Source: Bacillus infantis NRRL B-14911
Lineage (GTDB): Bacteria; Bacillota; Bacilli; Bacillales; Cytobacillaceae
Assembly (NCBI RefSeq): GCF_000473245.1
Contig: NC_022524.1
Location: 2,814,501-2,878,500 of the forward strand
Direction: 5' to 3'
Length of the DNA stretch: 64,000 bases
Below are positions 43,812-52,836 of the stretch, piece after piece. The notes below the pieces were generated by a model that was not told the DNA's origin, did not search any database, and saw only the letters and a program-made list of their open reading frames with translations. The translations under genes were made by a program, and so were the position numbers. Each line of letters begins with the position of its first letter. The first letter of the stretch is position 1.

Positions 43812-43840
43812 ATGATAAATCGGATATATCCGTTTGTCAA
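43812..43840 (-). promoter_or_regulatory. trp operon promoter with palindrome in the spacer
   Basis: On the minus strand TTGACA (43835-43840) and TATCAT (43812-43817) with a 17-bp spacer; start near 43805, just before the distal T-box. The spacer holds a perfect 12-bp palindrome CGGATATATCCG (43821-43832), a possible repressor operator. The promoter begins 19 bp after the MOSC stop codon, without a terminator between them. Confidence 0.75.
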
Positions 43841-43858
43841 ATCATTTTTTATATAAAT

Positions 43859-44503
43859 TTATGTAATATTATACAAAGCCTTTTGGAGCTTCGTTTTCCA
43901 GACATCCGCCAGCGCCTCTATACTGAGCATCTTCTCCATTGCTCTGGCATCTTTCCGCCCCCGGAAAAAGATTTCATTTCCCTCCAAGACCGAAATATCC
44001 TCCTGCTTCCGTTCAAGAAGGATCATTGGTGAATCTTTCCGGACAACGCCTGGTTCGATCACCCTGAAAAAATATCCTGTAAATCCTGTCTCCACGATTC
44101 TTGCCAGCAGCTTATCTGCTTCATTGAACTTAGAGATGGTCGAGCACGGCACCCGCCCCTGGGTGATTTGGATGACCGCATCGCCCAGTGTGAAAATATC
44201 CCCGATGAAAACATCTTCTTCCTTCATATTTTCTGCACAGATATTCTCTCCGAATGCCGGGGGCTGAAATACTTTTCCAAATTCTTTTTCCCACATGCTG
44301 TAATGCTCGTAAGGATACAAACATACTGCCCTGTCAGGGCCGCCATGGAAATCAGGATTGGCGACACCGTCGCCGGCAAAACCCTCTGGCACCAGTCTGG
44401 CTTCCTCCAGTGGAGTTTTCCCTATTGCAGAAGTTTCTTTTTTTCCTTTCCAGTCAAATTGCTTTGGTTTGCCTATGCTGAATTCAATAATCCGGCCTTT
44501 CAT
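43859..44503 (-). CDS. MOSC-domain protein, YiiM-like
   Basis: 214-residue protein from the ATG at 44503 (GGAGGGG upstream; frame open to 44548). The MOSC core has DGVANPDFHGGPDRAVCLY, FGENIC and the conserved Cys in ITQGRVPCSTISKF, followed by the C-terminal 3-alpha domain. Relatives (YiiM, YuaD) reduce N-hydroxylated compounds using molybdenum cofactor. This would make it a client of the MoaA pathway encoded at 11276. Located upstream of trp on the same strand but probably a separate unit. Confidence 0.88.
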   Translation of the reverse strand: MKGRIIEFSIGKPKQFDWKGKKETSAIGKTPLEEARLVPEGFAGDGVANPDFHGGPDRAVCLYPYEHYSMWEKEFGKVFQPPAFGENICAENMKEEDVFIGDIFTLGDAVIQITQGRVPCSTISKFNEADKLLARIVETGFTGYFFRVIEPGVVRKDSPMILLERKQEDISVLEGNEIFFRGRKDARAMEKMLSIEALADVWKTKLQKALYNIT

Positions 44504-44671
44504 TGCTTTTTTCCCCTCCATGAACCCAATTAGTCTGCCCGCTGGCATTATTCCCTATTCTATCTCTTTTGGCGGAATGTTCCAACCCTTCTCTTTGCCA
44601 AAAAATAGCAGGGAAAGAAGTCAGCCTGTTTGCTAATAGTAATAGTATCAACACAGGAGGCAGGTTTTCAA

Positions 44672-45943
44672 ATGGAGCATGTGGAGAAAGTCGTTTTAAA
44701 GAAATCCAAGAAAAAAGCAAAGGAAAAGAAAAGCCAGAAGAATAATGACACGCATAATCAAAAATGGGCTGTCCTTTCTATTTCCTCAATCCCTCTAGTT
44801 ATGACACTGGGGAATTCCATGCTTATTCCAGTTCTGCCTGTCATGGAGCGGGAGCTTGGCATTTCTTCCTTCCAGTCCAGTATGATCATTACGGTGTACA
44901 GCATTGTGGCCATTATTCTGATACCGCTTGCCGGATACCTTTCAGACCATATCGGAAGGAAAAAGGTTATCATTCCCAGTCTCCTGATTGCTGCTGTCGG
45001 CGGTCTTATATCCGGCTGGGCATCCTGGAAGATGGCTGATCCCTACTGGCTTATCCTTATTGGAAGATCACTGCAGGGGATTGGCGCAGCTGGAGGGGCG
45101 CCTATTGTCATGCCTTTGGTGGGGGATATGTTCAAGAACGAGGAAGAAGTCAGCAGTTCTCTTGGAGTGATAGAAACTTCAAACACCTTTGGCAAGGTAT
45201 TAAGCCCGATTCTTGGCGCCTTTTTGGCAGGTTTCCTATGGTTTTTGCCTTTTTTTGCTTTTCCGGTATTTTGTGCCATCTCTATCCTTCTGATGGTCTT
45301 GCTGGTAAAAACACCTGAGAAGCGGACAGAGCCTATTCCCTTTAAAGCTTTTTTCAAAAAAATCAAGGAAATCTTCAAAAATAATGGCAAATGGCTTTAT
45401 GCCATTTTTGTGGCAGGCATCATATTAATGTTCGTATTATTCGGAGTGCTGTTTCACCTCTCTGATATCCTTGAAAAGCAGTATGATATCAAAGATGTGA
45501 AAAAAGGGCTGTTTCTTGCCATTCCATTAGGCGCCCTATGTTTATCGTCCTATATTACCGGAAAGCTGATCAAAGAGAATAAGTCGCTGATGAAGTGGAT
45601 TACTTTTTCCGGCAGCATCCTGCTGGCTGCCTCAGTCGGAATCCTTGGATTCTCAACCAATCTCTGGTTTCTCATGGCCATGTTTGCTGTTGGGGGAATC
45701 GGAATCGGTGTCAGCCTGCCCTGCCTGGATGCCCTGATCACTGAGGGCATTGAGAAGGAAGAAAGAGGGACGATCAGCTCACTGTACAGCTCGATGAGGT
45801 TCATCGGCGTAGCAGCAGGCCCGCCAGCTGTCGCAATCATCGTTAAGCAGTCAGATCAGCTCTTGTTTTATATATTATGCGGAGTTTCCATTCTCGCTGC
45901 ACTGGCAGTCCTGTTTGCCATAAAGCCGGATAAAGAGGGGTAG
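44672..45943 (+). CDS. MFS drug/metabolite exporter (DHA1-like, 12 helices)
   Basis: 423-residue carrier from the ATG at 44672 (GGAGG upstream). The N-terminal 35 residues are Lys-rich (KKSKKKAKEKKSQKN) and cytoplasmic. MFS motif A is LAGYLSDHIGRKKVI and motif C-like GRSLQGIGAAGGAPIVMPL in helix 4/5 indicates an exporter. Substrate unknown. Single gene with a bidirectional terminator downstream; divergent from the MOSC gene. Confidence 0.87.
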   Translation: MEHVEKVVLKKSKKKAKEKKSQKNNDTHNQKWAVLSISSIPLVMTLGNSMLIPVLPVMERELGISSFQSSMIITVYSIVAIILIPLAGYLSDHIGRKKVIIPSLLIAAVGGLISGWASWKMADPYWLILIGRSLQGIGAAGGAPIVMPLVGDMFKNEEEVSSSLGVIETSNTFGKVLSPILGAFLAGFLWFLPFFAFPVFCAISILLMVLLVKTPEKRTEPIPFKAFFKKIKEIFKNNGKWLYAIFVAGIILMFVLFGVLFHLSDILEKQYDIKDVKKGLFLAIPLGALCLSSYITGKLIKENKSLMKWITFSGSILLAASVGILGFSTNLWFLMAMFAVGGIGIGVSLPCLDALITEGIEKEERGTISSLYSSMRFIGVAAGPPAVAIIVKQSDQLLFYILCGVSILAALAVLFAIKPDKEG

Positions 45944-45988
45944 GGGAGCATACAGCGGGTCTTCCGGAAAAGAATGAATCGGCAAACC

Positions 45989-46015
45989 AAAAGCCCGGCA
46001 AAATAGCCGGGCTTT
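45989..46015. terminator. Bidirectional terminator between MFS and chemoreceptor genes
   Basis: AAAGCCCGGC / GCCGGGCTTT stem with a six-base loop, A tract before it; 3 bp from the stop of the convergent chemoreceptor gene. Confidence 0.85.
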
Positions 46016-46018
46016 AAG

Positions 46019-47467
46019 TCATTTTATCGCTTTCTCCAGGCTCCCTGTCATTTCGTTCAGCTCGCGGATGTTTTCAACAATTCCCATTACCCGCTGTTCC
46101 TGCACTTCTGCGCTTGCCAGCACTTCTTCAACGGAAGCTGCCGACTGCTCGGTGATGGCTGCAACAGCAGTCATTTCTTCCCGGACGCTGGCTGCAGCCT
46201 CCTGGAGCTGCTCATTGAGTGACCTTAGATATTCCGCCTGTCCCAAGACAGCAGAAGACTGTTCCTGGATAGATGAGAACAGGTTCTCCGCCTCTTCCGC
46301 TGACTGCCTTCCATCAGAGACCTCTGCCATACCGTTCCCGATCAGCTCCGCTGCCTCTTTGAATGTGCCTTGAATCCCTTCCAGAATCCCTGTTATCCGG
46401 CCGGAAGCATCATGAGCCTGCTGGGCAAGCTTTCTGACCTCCTCGGCCACAACGGCAAACCCCTTGCCATGCTCGCCTGCCCGGGCTGCTTCAATTGCGG
46501 CGTTCAGTGATAATAGATTGGTTTGATCTGCAATGCCGGCAATCAGTTTGACAATGCCCTCAATCTGTTTGTTTTCCTCATTGACCTTCGCCATGACAGA
46601 ATTGGTCGTTTCAACCATCATTCCAATCCTGTTCATTTTTTCATAGAGCCTGTCCATCTTTTCTTTACCCTGCAGCGTCATTTCAGCCGAAGCAGTTGAA
46701 GAGGCTTCCATGATGCCTGATGCCTCATTTGCCTTCATAACTCCATCATACACATCCTGAATAGCGGAATTAACATCTGTAATACTTGCAGCCTGAGATT
46801 CAATCCCTCCTGCAAGCTCCTGGAAAGCGAGGACCACCTCACCTGTAATTTTTCCCGTTACTTCTGCATTTTCATTCAATCCTCGGTTTGACTTTCCCAA
46901 TACCTCGATTGTTCTTTGAACTTCCTGCAGGACCACTTCCGTTTTCTGCTTTTGGAGCTCTGACTGCTTTCTGCCTGATTCAACTTTTTTCAGCATCCCG
47001 TTCCCCAGCACGCTTTGGGCGGTAAGAGCCGAAAGCACCAAAATGAAAAATGCATTAACAGCCAGTTTATCAACCTCGCCATAATCCGGTTTAACAGCCA
47101 GGAAATAGTTCATCATCACCAGTGCGATCAGTCCATTCAAGAGAAGCGGCCGGTAATTATGATACAGGGAGATGATCCCAAGCGCTAAAAAGAAAATAAG
47201 CAAATTTGTGAATTCAGCAGTCGATTGGACAAAAAAGAAAGAAACGACTGCCAATCCTATTGATATAAAATACATGATAAGAGGGATGGCCTTTTTCCTC
47301 CAAATCATAAAGCTGCAAAACAGGGAGAATGGCCCTCCCGCTGCCAATATGGTCACTACTGTTTTGGGTGTATCCGATGCTACTGCAACCCCAAGTATCA
47401 CGCATGCCCATAAAAGATAGACAAGCAATAGATTCCGTTTATGCAGGTCAGCCAAGTAATCTGTCAT
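46019..47467 (-). CDS. Methyl-accepting chemotaxis protein with polytopic membrane domain
   Basis: 482-residue receptor from the ATG at 47467 (AGGAG upstream). Residues about 10-155 form six hydrophobic segments with almost no periplasmic domain, and there is no clear HAMP domain. The signalling region has the hairpin tip [47 protein letters not shown], here noted as starting near residue 315. Such receptors sense membrane state or small permeant signals. No che genes are adjacent. Confidence 0.9.
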   Translation of the reverse strand: MTDYLADLHKRNLLLVYLLWACVILGVAVASDTPKTVVTILAAGGPFSLFCSFMIWRKKAIPLIMYFISIGLAVVSFFFVQSTAEFTNLLIFFLALGIISLYHNYRPLLLNGLIALVMMNYFLAVKPDYGEVDKLAVNAFFILVLSALTAQSVLGNGMLKKVESGRKQSELQKQKTEVVLQEVQRTIEVLGKSNRGLNENAEVTGKITGEVVLAFQELAGGIESQAASITDVNSAIQDVYDGVMKANEASGIMEASSTASAEMTLQGKEKMDRLYEKMNRIGMMVETTNSVMAKVNEENKQIEGIVKLIAGIADQTNLLSLNAAIEAARAGEHGKGFAVVAEEVRKLAQQAHDASGRITGILEGIQGTFKEAAELIGNGMAEVSDGRQSAEEAENLFSSIQEQSSAVLGQAEYLRSLNEQLQEAAASVREEMTAVAAITEQSAASVEEVLASAEVQEQRVMGIVENIRELNEMTGSLEKAIK

Positions 47468-47565
47468 ATATATTCTCCTGATCATCTATTCCTAAATTTA
47501 CTCAGCATAAATTCAGTAACTTTATTATAATGGGAAATAATACCTAAGAAAAGCTTTTTTACGCT

Positions 47566-47591
47566 AAAAAGAACAGCACTCTGGCTGTTCT
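47566..47591 (-). terminator. Terminator overlapping the alpha/beta hydrolase stop
   Basis: AGAACAGC / GCTGTTCT stem around a six-base loop, followed on the minus strand by a short T tract. Confidence 0.75.
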
Positions 47592-48354
47592 AAATTTTTG
47601 CCTCCGAAAAAAGGAATCCAAGTATAACCTGGTTAAAAGCTTGCCATTTTTTTGTAGGCAGCTGATGGGCCACTTTTTTAATGACAGCTGATTGACAATC
47701 AATGTGCTTTTTGTATGATCTGATATGCTGATTGGCAAAATCGCGGGAACCGTACATCAGAAGCAGCGGAGCCTTGAGCTCTTTCAGCCTGTCTGTGCAA
47801 CTGTAATGCAGTGACTGGCCGTAGAACTGGAACCATATCTGTTTGTCTGCAAGCTCCATATGCTCCGCCAGCCTGGCCCGGTAAGCATGATCTCGCGTAT
47901 GGCTTGCCGCAAGCAGCGGGATCAGGATATCCGGATGATGCTTAATCATATACATGCCTGCAAGATGTTCATACTTAAATGCAGCTGACTGGACCTCCGG
48001 GTAGCCGCTTGCCAGGATGAGCGCGGCAGCCCTCTCCGGATAAGTGAGGGCAAATTCCTGTGCGATCAGCCCCCCGGCAGAATATCCAAGAACTGCTGCT
48101 CTTTCAATCTTCAGGGAATCCAGCAGAGCGGCTATTTCATTAGCATACCGGCCAATAGATATGTTTGTCTGACAGACAGGTGATCTGCCGTGCCCGCTGA
48201 GATCTGGAAGAATAACCCTGAACCATCCAGAAAGGGGCTTTTGGCATTCAAAAACCGCGCTTCCCATACCAGGCGGGTGAATGAAGACTAACGGAATCCC
48301 GCTCCCCATCTCTTCATAAAAAATCCTCCCGCCCCGATATTCAAAACTGGCCAA
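47590..48354 (-). CDS. Alpha/beta-fold hydrolase
   Basis: 254-residue hydrolase. The nucleophile elbow is LGYSAGGL (Ser), the acid lies in LLMYGSRDFAN (Asp) and the His in KKVAHQLPTKKW; the oxyanion region FIHPPGMGS is near the N-terminus. Start is TTG at 48354, 2 bp after the stop of a 40-codon ORF, suggesting translational coupling. Substrate unknown. Confidence 0.85.
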   Translation of the reverse strand: MASFEYRGGRIFYEEMGSGIPLVFIHPPGMGSAVFECQKPLSGWFRVILPDLSGHGRSPVCQTNISIGRYANEIAALLDSLKIERAAVLGYSAGGLIAQEFALTYPERAAALILASGYPEVQSAAFKYEHLAGMYMIKHHPDILIPLLAASHTRDHAYRARLAEHMELADKQIWFQFYGQSLHYSCTDRLKELKAPLLLMYGSRDFANQHIRSYKKHIDCQSAVIKKVAHQLPTKKWQAFNQVILGFLFSEAKI

Positions 48355-48356
48355 AG

Positions 48357-48479
48357 TCAGTGAGGCCTCTGTTTCTCAGCTTTCTTTTCTGAAGCTGTCA
48401 TATCCTTTGAAAACTCCATATCGTTTATGCTCTTGGCGCTTTGCAGGCCGGATTTCGTTTTTCTATTGCGCTTAGTCAT
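48357..48479 (-). CDS. Small basic ORF (40 aa) coupled to the hydrolase
   Basis: ATG at 48479 has AGAAGGAG at ideal spacing. The product is Lys-rich and hydrophilic: MTKRNRKTKSGLQSAKSIND followed by MEFSKDMTASEKKAEKQRPH. It has a faint likeness to minor spore proteins such as SspO (basic start, GLQSAKS) but not enough to name it. It ends 2 bp before the hydrolase start. Confidence 0.6.
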   Translation of the reverse strand: MTKRNRKTKSGLQSAKSINDMEFSKDMTASEKKAEKQRPH

Positions 48480-48625
48480 GAAATTTAGTCTCCTTCTGAA
48501 GCATGATTGGACAGCCATTACTGCTGCGTAATGTCTCCAGCCATATCCCTGGCTGCCTTAATAGTATGGCTCGCATTAGAGAACTGCCATGCACCTGAAA
48601 CGGATTGCCTTGATTTACCGGCTGG

Positions 48626-48862
48626 CTAGATCCTGCCGCCTCTTTCCTTGTAATTTCCCAGCAGTCCCAGCTCATTATTCAGAAGGATTTCCATCTGTTC
48701 TATATCACTTCGATCCACAACGCCGTCTTTCTCATTCCATCCGATGCTGTAAACAAGGAAATACCCCCTGACCCGGCGGAAAATAACAGTGGTATTCGGG
48801 TACTTATCAAAGACTGCTTTTCTTTGCCCCCTCCGCATATAGCCCCATTTTAAAATATCCAT
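48626..48862 (-). CDS. Hypothetical 78-aa protein
   Basis: ATG at 48862 with GCAGGGAT upstream. Basic first half (KWGYMRRGQRKAVFDKYP, then TTVIFRRVRGYFLVYSIGW) and acidic second half (DGVVDRSDIEQMEILLNNE). No family recognised. After its TAG the same frame stays open for 35 more sense codons (to about 48518) in a coding-like manner but with no start codon. Confidence 0.55.
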   Translation of the reverse strand: MDILKWGYMRRGQRKAVFDKYPNTTVIFRRVRGYFLVYSIGWNEKDGVVDRSDIEQMEILLNNELGLLGNYKERGGRI

Positions 48863-48929
48863 ACAATCCCTGCAATCTGATTAGTTTTTTACCCTTTACC
48901 CTAATCCATGGGGATTATCACATAAACAG

Positions 48930-48951
48930 AAAAAGCCGCATTTCTGCGGCT
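48930..48951 (-). terminator. Terminator after the small lipoprotein gene
   Basis: AGCCGCA / TGCGGCT stem, four-base loop, followed on the minus strand by five T residues (48930-48934). Confidence 0.85.
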
Positions 48952-48964
48952 GTGCTTTTACCTT

Positions 48965-49315
48965 TTATCTTTCACCAGACAAATTTCCGCCAAGATCCGG
49001 TTTGTCTTCAGTCTTCGGCGTCTCGTCGTTTCGCATTCCCCGGTCGCTCCAGTCTTCGCTGCTTTCATTTTGCTCTTCAATTTGTTCATCAAGCTGCCTC
49101 ATGTCAGCCGGATCAACATAGCGGGAAGGAATAACTCTGTTGCTGTCATTATTAGGCTGATTGACCTGGTCGTTATCAAAACCATCGCCATTATTGCGCA
49201 TTGGTGTATAATTCATCTCTTCCGGCTCATTCATTTGATTGTTGTTTGTGCCGCAGGCTGACAAAGGCAGGACAATGGACAATATCGCCAGAATGGATGC
49301 TGCTCTTTTTTTCAC
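48965..49315 (-). CDS. Small Asn/Asp-rich lipoprotein
   Basis: 116 residues starting with GTG at 49315 behind GAGGAGG. The signal peptide ends in LSAC with Cys21 as lipidation site. The rest is low-complexity, rich in Asn, Asp, Glu and Gln (EEMNYTPMRNNGDGFDNDQ). It may relate to small sporulation or membrane lipoproteins, but no domain is recognisable. Confidence 0.75.
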   Translation of the reverse strand: MKKRAASILAILSIVLPLSACGTNNNQMNEPEEMNYTPMRNNGDGFDNDQVNQPNNDSNRVIPSRYVDPADMRQLDEQIEEQNESSEDWSDRGMRNDETPKTEDKPDLGGNLSGER

Positions 49316-49406
49316 TAAGAATTCCTCCTCAAAATGTGTTCTTTTTTAGTATGTTCACATTAGAGAAGGTTAAAATGCGTAATATTATCAGCCCGGGAAA
49401 TGCTTG

Positions 49407-50204
49407 CTAATACTGAAGCCGGGGTTTCGCTGGATCACAGTCCGGCTTTCCTTCTGACTGTGCCTCGGCTAGCTTAGACAAATAATAGCATTCTTCCCTG
49501 AACATATGGTCGGCCATCAGGGGAGCAAACGTTCCGAGGGCCTGGTTTGAGAGTTCAAGCTCTTCAATTTCATCCAGGAAATTCATAAATAACTTCATCT
49601 CGAGCTTGACGTTTTTGTTAAACCGGTCCAGTGCCGGAAAGCTTTGGATTTTCGTCCTCAAAAATCCGGTAAGCTCTACAGCCTTTAAGTAAAAGCCCTC
49701 AAAATGTTTTGTATAATCATCGCTTTTTTCTTTAATCATCTTCTCGATCCGGTCCATATTGTCTGATATCGCACCAGCATGACCCGCAGCATCAAGCAGC
49801 CAGATCAGATGATGATGAAGCTCATGAAATACTGGCGGAGCTTCACCTTTTTTTAAGTAACTAAGCACAAGCAGGTATTCCTCAAGCTCGTTCACCATAT
49901 GGTTGATGAAGGTCGGGCCAAGATGTATTTTGATTTTGCCGGTCAGATGCTCTTCAATCAGCTTCAGCTTAAAGCCTCGCAGCTTTTCAGCCTCTCCTTC
50001 TGCCAGTATGCTTAATTGTATAGGATCTGCGCTTCCTGACTGTGCGAGCAATTCATCGAAGACCGTTATAAAATATTCCGCTGTCCGGATATTTTCCTTT
50101 TCAGACGGCGCCAGGGCATCATGGATGAACCGCGCATGATCCCCGAGGATCTGCAGCCAGAATCCGTTTTCTTCCTTTGCTGCTTCTTCGAATGTTTTGG
50201 CCAT
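49407..50204 (-). CDS. DUF2935 domain protein (two helical repeats)
   Basis: 265-residue protein with two related helical bundles: ENGFWLQILGDHARFIHDAL with HLGPTFINHMVNELEEYL in the first, and HHHLIWLLDAAGHAGAISDN with APLMADHMFREECYYL in the second. The conserved Glu and His residues suggest a ferritin-like metal site. Function is unknown. GGAGGGA precedes the ATG. Monocistronic. Confidence 0.85.
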   Translation of the reverse strand: MAKTFEEAAKEENGFWLQILGDHARFIHDALAPSEKENIRTAEYFITVFDELLAQSGSADPIQLSILAEGEAEKLRGFKLKLIEEHLTGKIKIHLGPTFINHMVNELEEYLLVLSYLKKGEAPPVFHELHHHLIWLLDAAGHAGAISDNMDRIEKMIKEKSDDYTKHFEGFYLKAVELTGFLRTKIQSFPALDRFNKNVKLEMKLFMNFLDEIEELELSNQALGTFAPLMADHMFREECYYLSKLAEAQSEGKPDCDPAKPRLQY

Positions 50205-50361
50205 ATGTTTCCCTCCCTGTTAAAACTTCTTCTCTCATTCATATTAAACTTGACTGAGAATATGCCTGGCCCAAGAAGCAGGATTAAGCACGGACTGAAA
50301 AGGGTTTACTGCAGAAGCGGCGAATAGTATTGTAAATTCCCTTGAATTGGAGGTATGAAAG

Positions 50362-50895
50362 ATGACTACAGCCATTATTCTGTATCCCGGATTCAGCGAG
50401 TACGAATTATCAGCCGTCATTTCTGTATTGACGCAGGCAAATCATCCAAAGGTCTTCATCGGCCTTGATGATGAACCTGTAATAGGAGAAGCAGGACTTT
50501 CGTGCAATCCCGATATTTCTCTTAATGAGGCAGAGATTTCCCAATACCAGAGTCTGATACTTCCAGGTGTTGATGATTTCAAGCACCTGCTGGCGGAAGA
50601 TGACTTGTTCAGCTTTATCTGGAGCGGATATAAACAAGATGCCGTCATTGCCGCAATTTCCAGTGCGCCTTACCTTATGGCGAAATCCGGCATCCTGGAT
50701 GACCGTTCTTACACAGCGGGTATTTCCAAACAGTCCAGGGAGTTCTTAGGGGTTTTCAATGAAGAAAGATATGTAGACGCCCCTTATGTGTTTGACAGGG
50801 GAATATTGACAGCGAAGGGCAATGCCTTTGTGGACTTTGCCATTAAATTCGGCCAGGTGCTGGAGCTTGATTTTAACCCTGGCTGGTATCGGTGA
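50362..50895 (+). CDS. DJ-1/PfpI family protein lacking the catalytic cysteine
   Basis: 177-residue class I glutamine amidotransferase-like fold. The elements IILYPGFSEYELSAV, LSCNPDISLNEAE, SLILPGVDD and VIAAISSAPYLMAKSGIL match DJ-1/PfpI. The nucleophile position, usually Cys in AICAAP, is Ser100 here, so classic deglycase or protease activity is unlikely. TTGGAGG precedes the ATG. A terminator follows. Confidence 0.85.
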   Translation: MTTAIILYPGFSEYELSAVISVLTQANHPKVFIGLDDEPVIGEAGLSCNPDISLNEAEISQYQSLILPGVDDFKHLLAEDDLFSFIWSGYKQDAVIAAISSAPYLMAKSGILDDRSYTAGISKQSREFLGVFNEERYVDAPYVFDRGILTAKGNAFVDFAIKFGQVLELDFNPGWYR

Positions 50896-50917
50896 GATAC
50901 TATTGAGAAAAGAAAAA

Positions 50918-50943
50918 ACCGGAAAGCACAGAGGCTTTCCGGT
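50918..50943. terminator. Bidirectional terminator between DJ-1-like gene and fruA
   Basis: ACCGGAAAGC / GCTTTCCGGT stem with a five-base loop; A tract on the left serves fruA on the minus strand. Confidence 0.88.
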
Positions 50944-50948
50944 CATTT

Positions 50949-52823
50949 TCACTTCACTTGTGCTGCAGGTTTTTTAAAGATTCCCAACAGGACGGCAGAT
51001 ACAACCGAGCCAATCAGGATAGCCAAAAGATACAGCAGCGCATTTCCTTCTACTAGGAAGGAAACAAACACTCCGCCGTGAGGTGCCCGGAGGCCGATGT
51101 TAAAGAGCATGGACAGAGCACCGGTTGTGGCAGCACCCGCCATGATAGATGGGATGACCCTGATTGGATCTGCTGCCGCAAATGGGATGGCACCTTCCGT
51201 GATGAAAGATACACCCATGATATAGTTGACAGTGCCTGCATCTCTTTCCTGTTTCGTGAATTTATTCTTAAAGAAAGTAGTAGCCAGAGCGATGGCAAGC
51301 GGCGGAACCATACCTGCCGCCATGATGGCAGCCATTGGCTCATAGACGCCGTTTGCCAGGAGGCCTGTTCCAAATACATATGCTGACTTGTTGACAGGGC
51401 CTCCCATATCAAAGGCCATCATAAGGCCCAGTACAATACCCAGCAGTACAGCATTGGCGGTGCCGAGACCGGCAAGCCAGTCTGTAATTGCATTATTCAG
51501 TGCACCGACTGGCTCATTCACTGCATACAGCATGGCAAGGCCAGTCAGTAATATTCCAAGAAGCGGGTAAAGCAGAATCGTCTTTATTCCTTCAAGAGCA
51601 GCCGGAAGCCCGGATAGGAGCTTCTTAAGCAGTACAACAATGTAACCGGCAAGGAATCCGGCGATCAAGCCGCCAAGGAATCCAGCCCCGCCGCTCGCTG
51701 CCATGAAACCACCGACCATACCAGGTGCAAAGCCCGGACGGTCCGCGATGCTCATTGCAATGAAGCCGGCAAGCACAGGAACCAGCAGGCCAAAGGCATT
51801 GCCGCCGCCGATTGTCATAAGTGCCGCTGCAAATTCATTGTAAGAAGGATCGTTCGGATCCGCAGAGTTATAGCCGAACATAAAGGAAATCGCAATCAGG
51901 ATTCCGCCGCCGACAACAAACGGAAGCATATTGGAAACACCGTTCATCAAATGCTTGTAGATGCCGCCCTTTTTCTCCTTATTTCCGCTGTCTTCAGATG
52001 AAGCATTGCCTGATCCCTGATAGACCGGCGCATCTTTTTTAACAGCCCTGTCAATAAGCTCCTTAGGCTTTCGGATGCCGTCTGCTACAGCGGTCTGAAT
52101 GACATGCTTCCCTTTGAAGCGTTCCATTTCCACTTTTGTGTCTGCTGCCACAATAACTGCAGCTGCGTTTTCAATTTCTTCCCGGGTGAGGACATTTTTA
52201 GCTCCGCCGGAACCATTGGTCTCTACCTTAATATCAATGCCCAGCTCAGCCGCTTTTGCTTTCAGGGAATCTGCTGCCATGTAGGTATGTGCAATTCCTG
52301 TAGGGCAGGCTGTGACGGCGACGATGAAATCTTTTTTGTTTTCCATGCTCTGCTCTTCTTCTTCGCCTTCTTCATCATGTGCATTAATGATATTCAAAAC
52401 GGTTTCCGCAGAATCCGCTTCCATAAGCTCCCTGCGCACTTCTTCTCTCATAAGGATGGAAGAAAGGCGGGAAAGTGCCTCAAGGTGGGTATTGTTCGCA
52501 CCTTCAGGGGCAGCAATCATGAAGAATAGATGTGACGGCTGTCCGTCCAGTGAATCATAATCCACCCCTTCAGCTGACTTGCCGAACGCAATTGCAGCAT
52601 TGGAAACCGCCGCGGTTTTCGCATGGGGAATCGCAATGCCGTCCCCGATCCCCGTAGTGCTCTGTTCTTCTCTTTTAAGAATGGCCTCTTTGAAAGCGGA
52701 AATATCATTAAGCTTTCCAGCTCTATCCAGTGTCTCTGCCAGCTGGTCAATCGCTCCGCGCTTATCCCTGCCATTAATAGAGAGCAGGATTGTATCTTTT
52801 GACAACAGCTCTGTAATTTTCAT
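50949..52823 (-). CDS. fruA: Fructose PTS transporter subunit EIIABC
   Basis: Imports fructose and phosphorylates it to fructose 1-phosphate. 624 residues: EIIA domain (1-150) with active His67 in GDGIAIPHAKT; EIIB domain (about 165-265) with Cys173 in VTACPTGIAHTYMA; a linker; and EIIC (about 290-620) with about nine membrane helices and MAFDMGGPVNKSAYVFG. Last gene of fruRKA, 13 bp after fruK. Confidence 0.96.
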   Translation of the reverse strand: MKITELLSKDTILLSINGRDKRGAIDQLAETLDRAGKLNDISAFKEAILKREEQSTTGIGDGIAIPHAKTAAVSNAAIAFGKSAEGVDYDSLDGQPSHLFFMIAAPEGANNTHLEALSRLSSILMREEVRRELMEADSAETVLNIINAHDEEGEEEEQSMENKKDFIVAVTACPTGIAHTYMAADSLKAKAAELGIDIKVETNGSGGAKNVLTREEIENAAAVIVAADTKVEMERFKGKHVIQTAVADGIRKPKELIDRAVKKDAPVYQGSGNASSEDSGNKEKKGGIYKHLMNGVSNMLPFVVGGGILIAISFMFGYNSADPNDPSYNEFAAALMTIGGGNAFGLLVPVLAGFIAMSIADRPGFAPGMVGGFMAASGGAGFLGGLIAGFLAGYIVVLLKKLLSGLPAALEGIKTILLYPLLGILLTGLAMLYAVNEPVGALNNAITDWLAGLGTANAVLLGIVLGLMMAFDMGGPVNKSAYVFGTGLLANGVYEPMAAIMAAGMVPPLAIALATTFFKNKFTKQERDAGTVNYIMGVSFITEGAIPFAAADPIRVIPSIMAGAATTGALSMLFNIGLRAPHGGVFVSFLVEGNALLYLLAILIGSVVSAVLLGIFKKPAAQVK

Positions 52824-52836
52824 AAAGCTCTCCCCT

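Noticed and set aside
48472-48675. 67-codon minus-strand ORF overlapping two small ORFs
   Set aside because: It overlaps the better supported 78-codon and 40-codon frames and has no good ribosome site.
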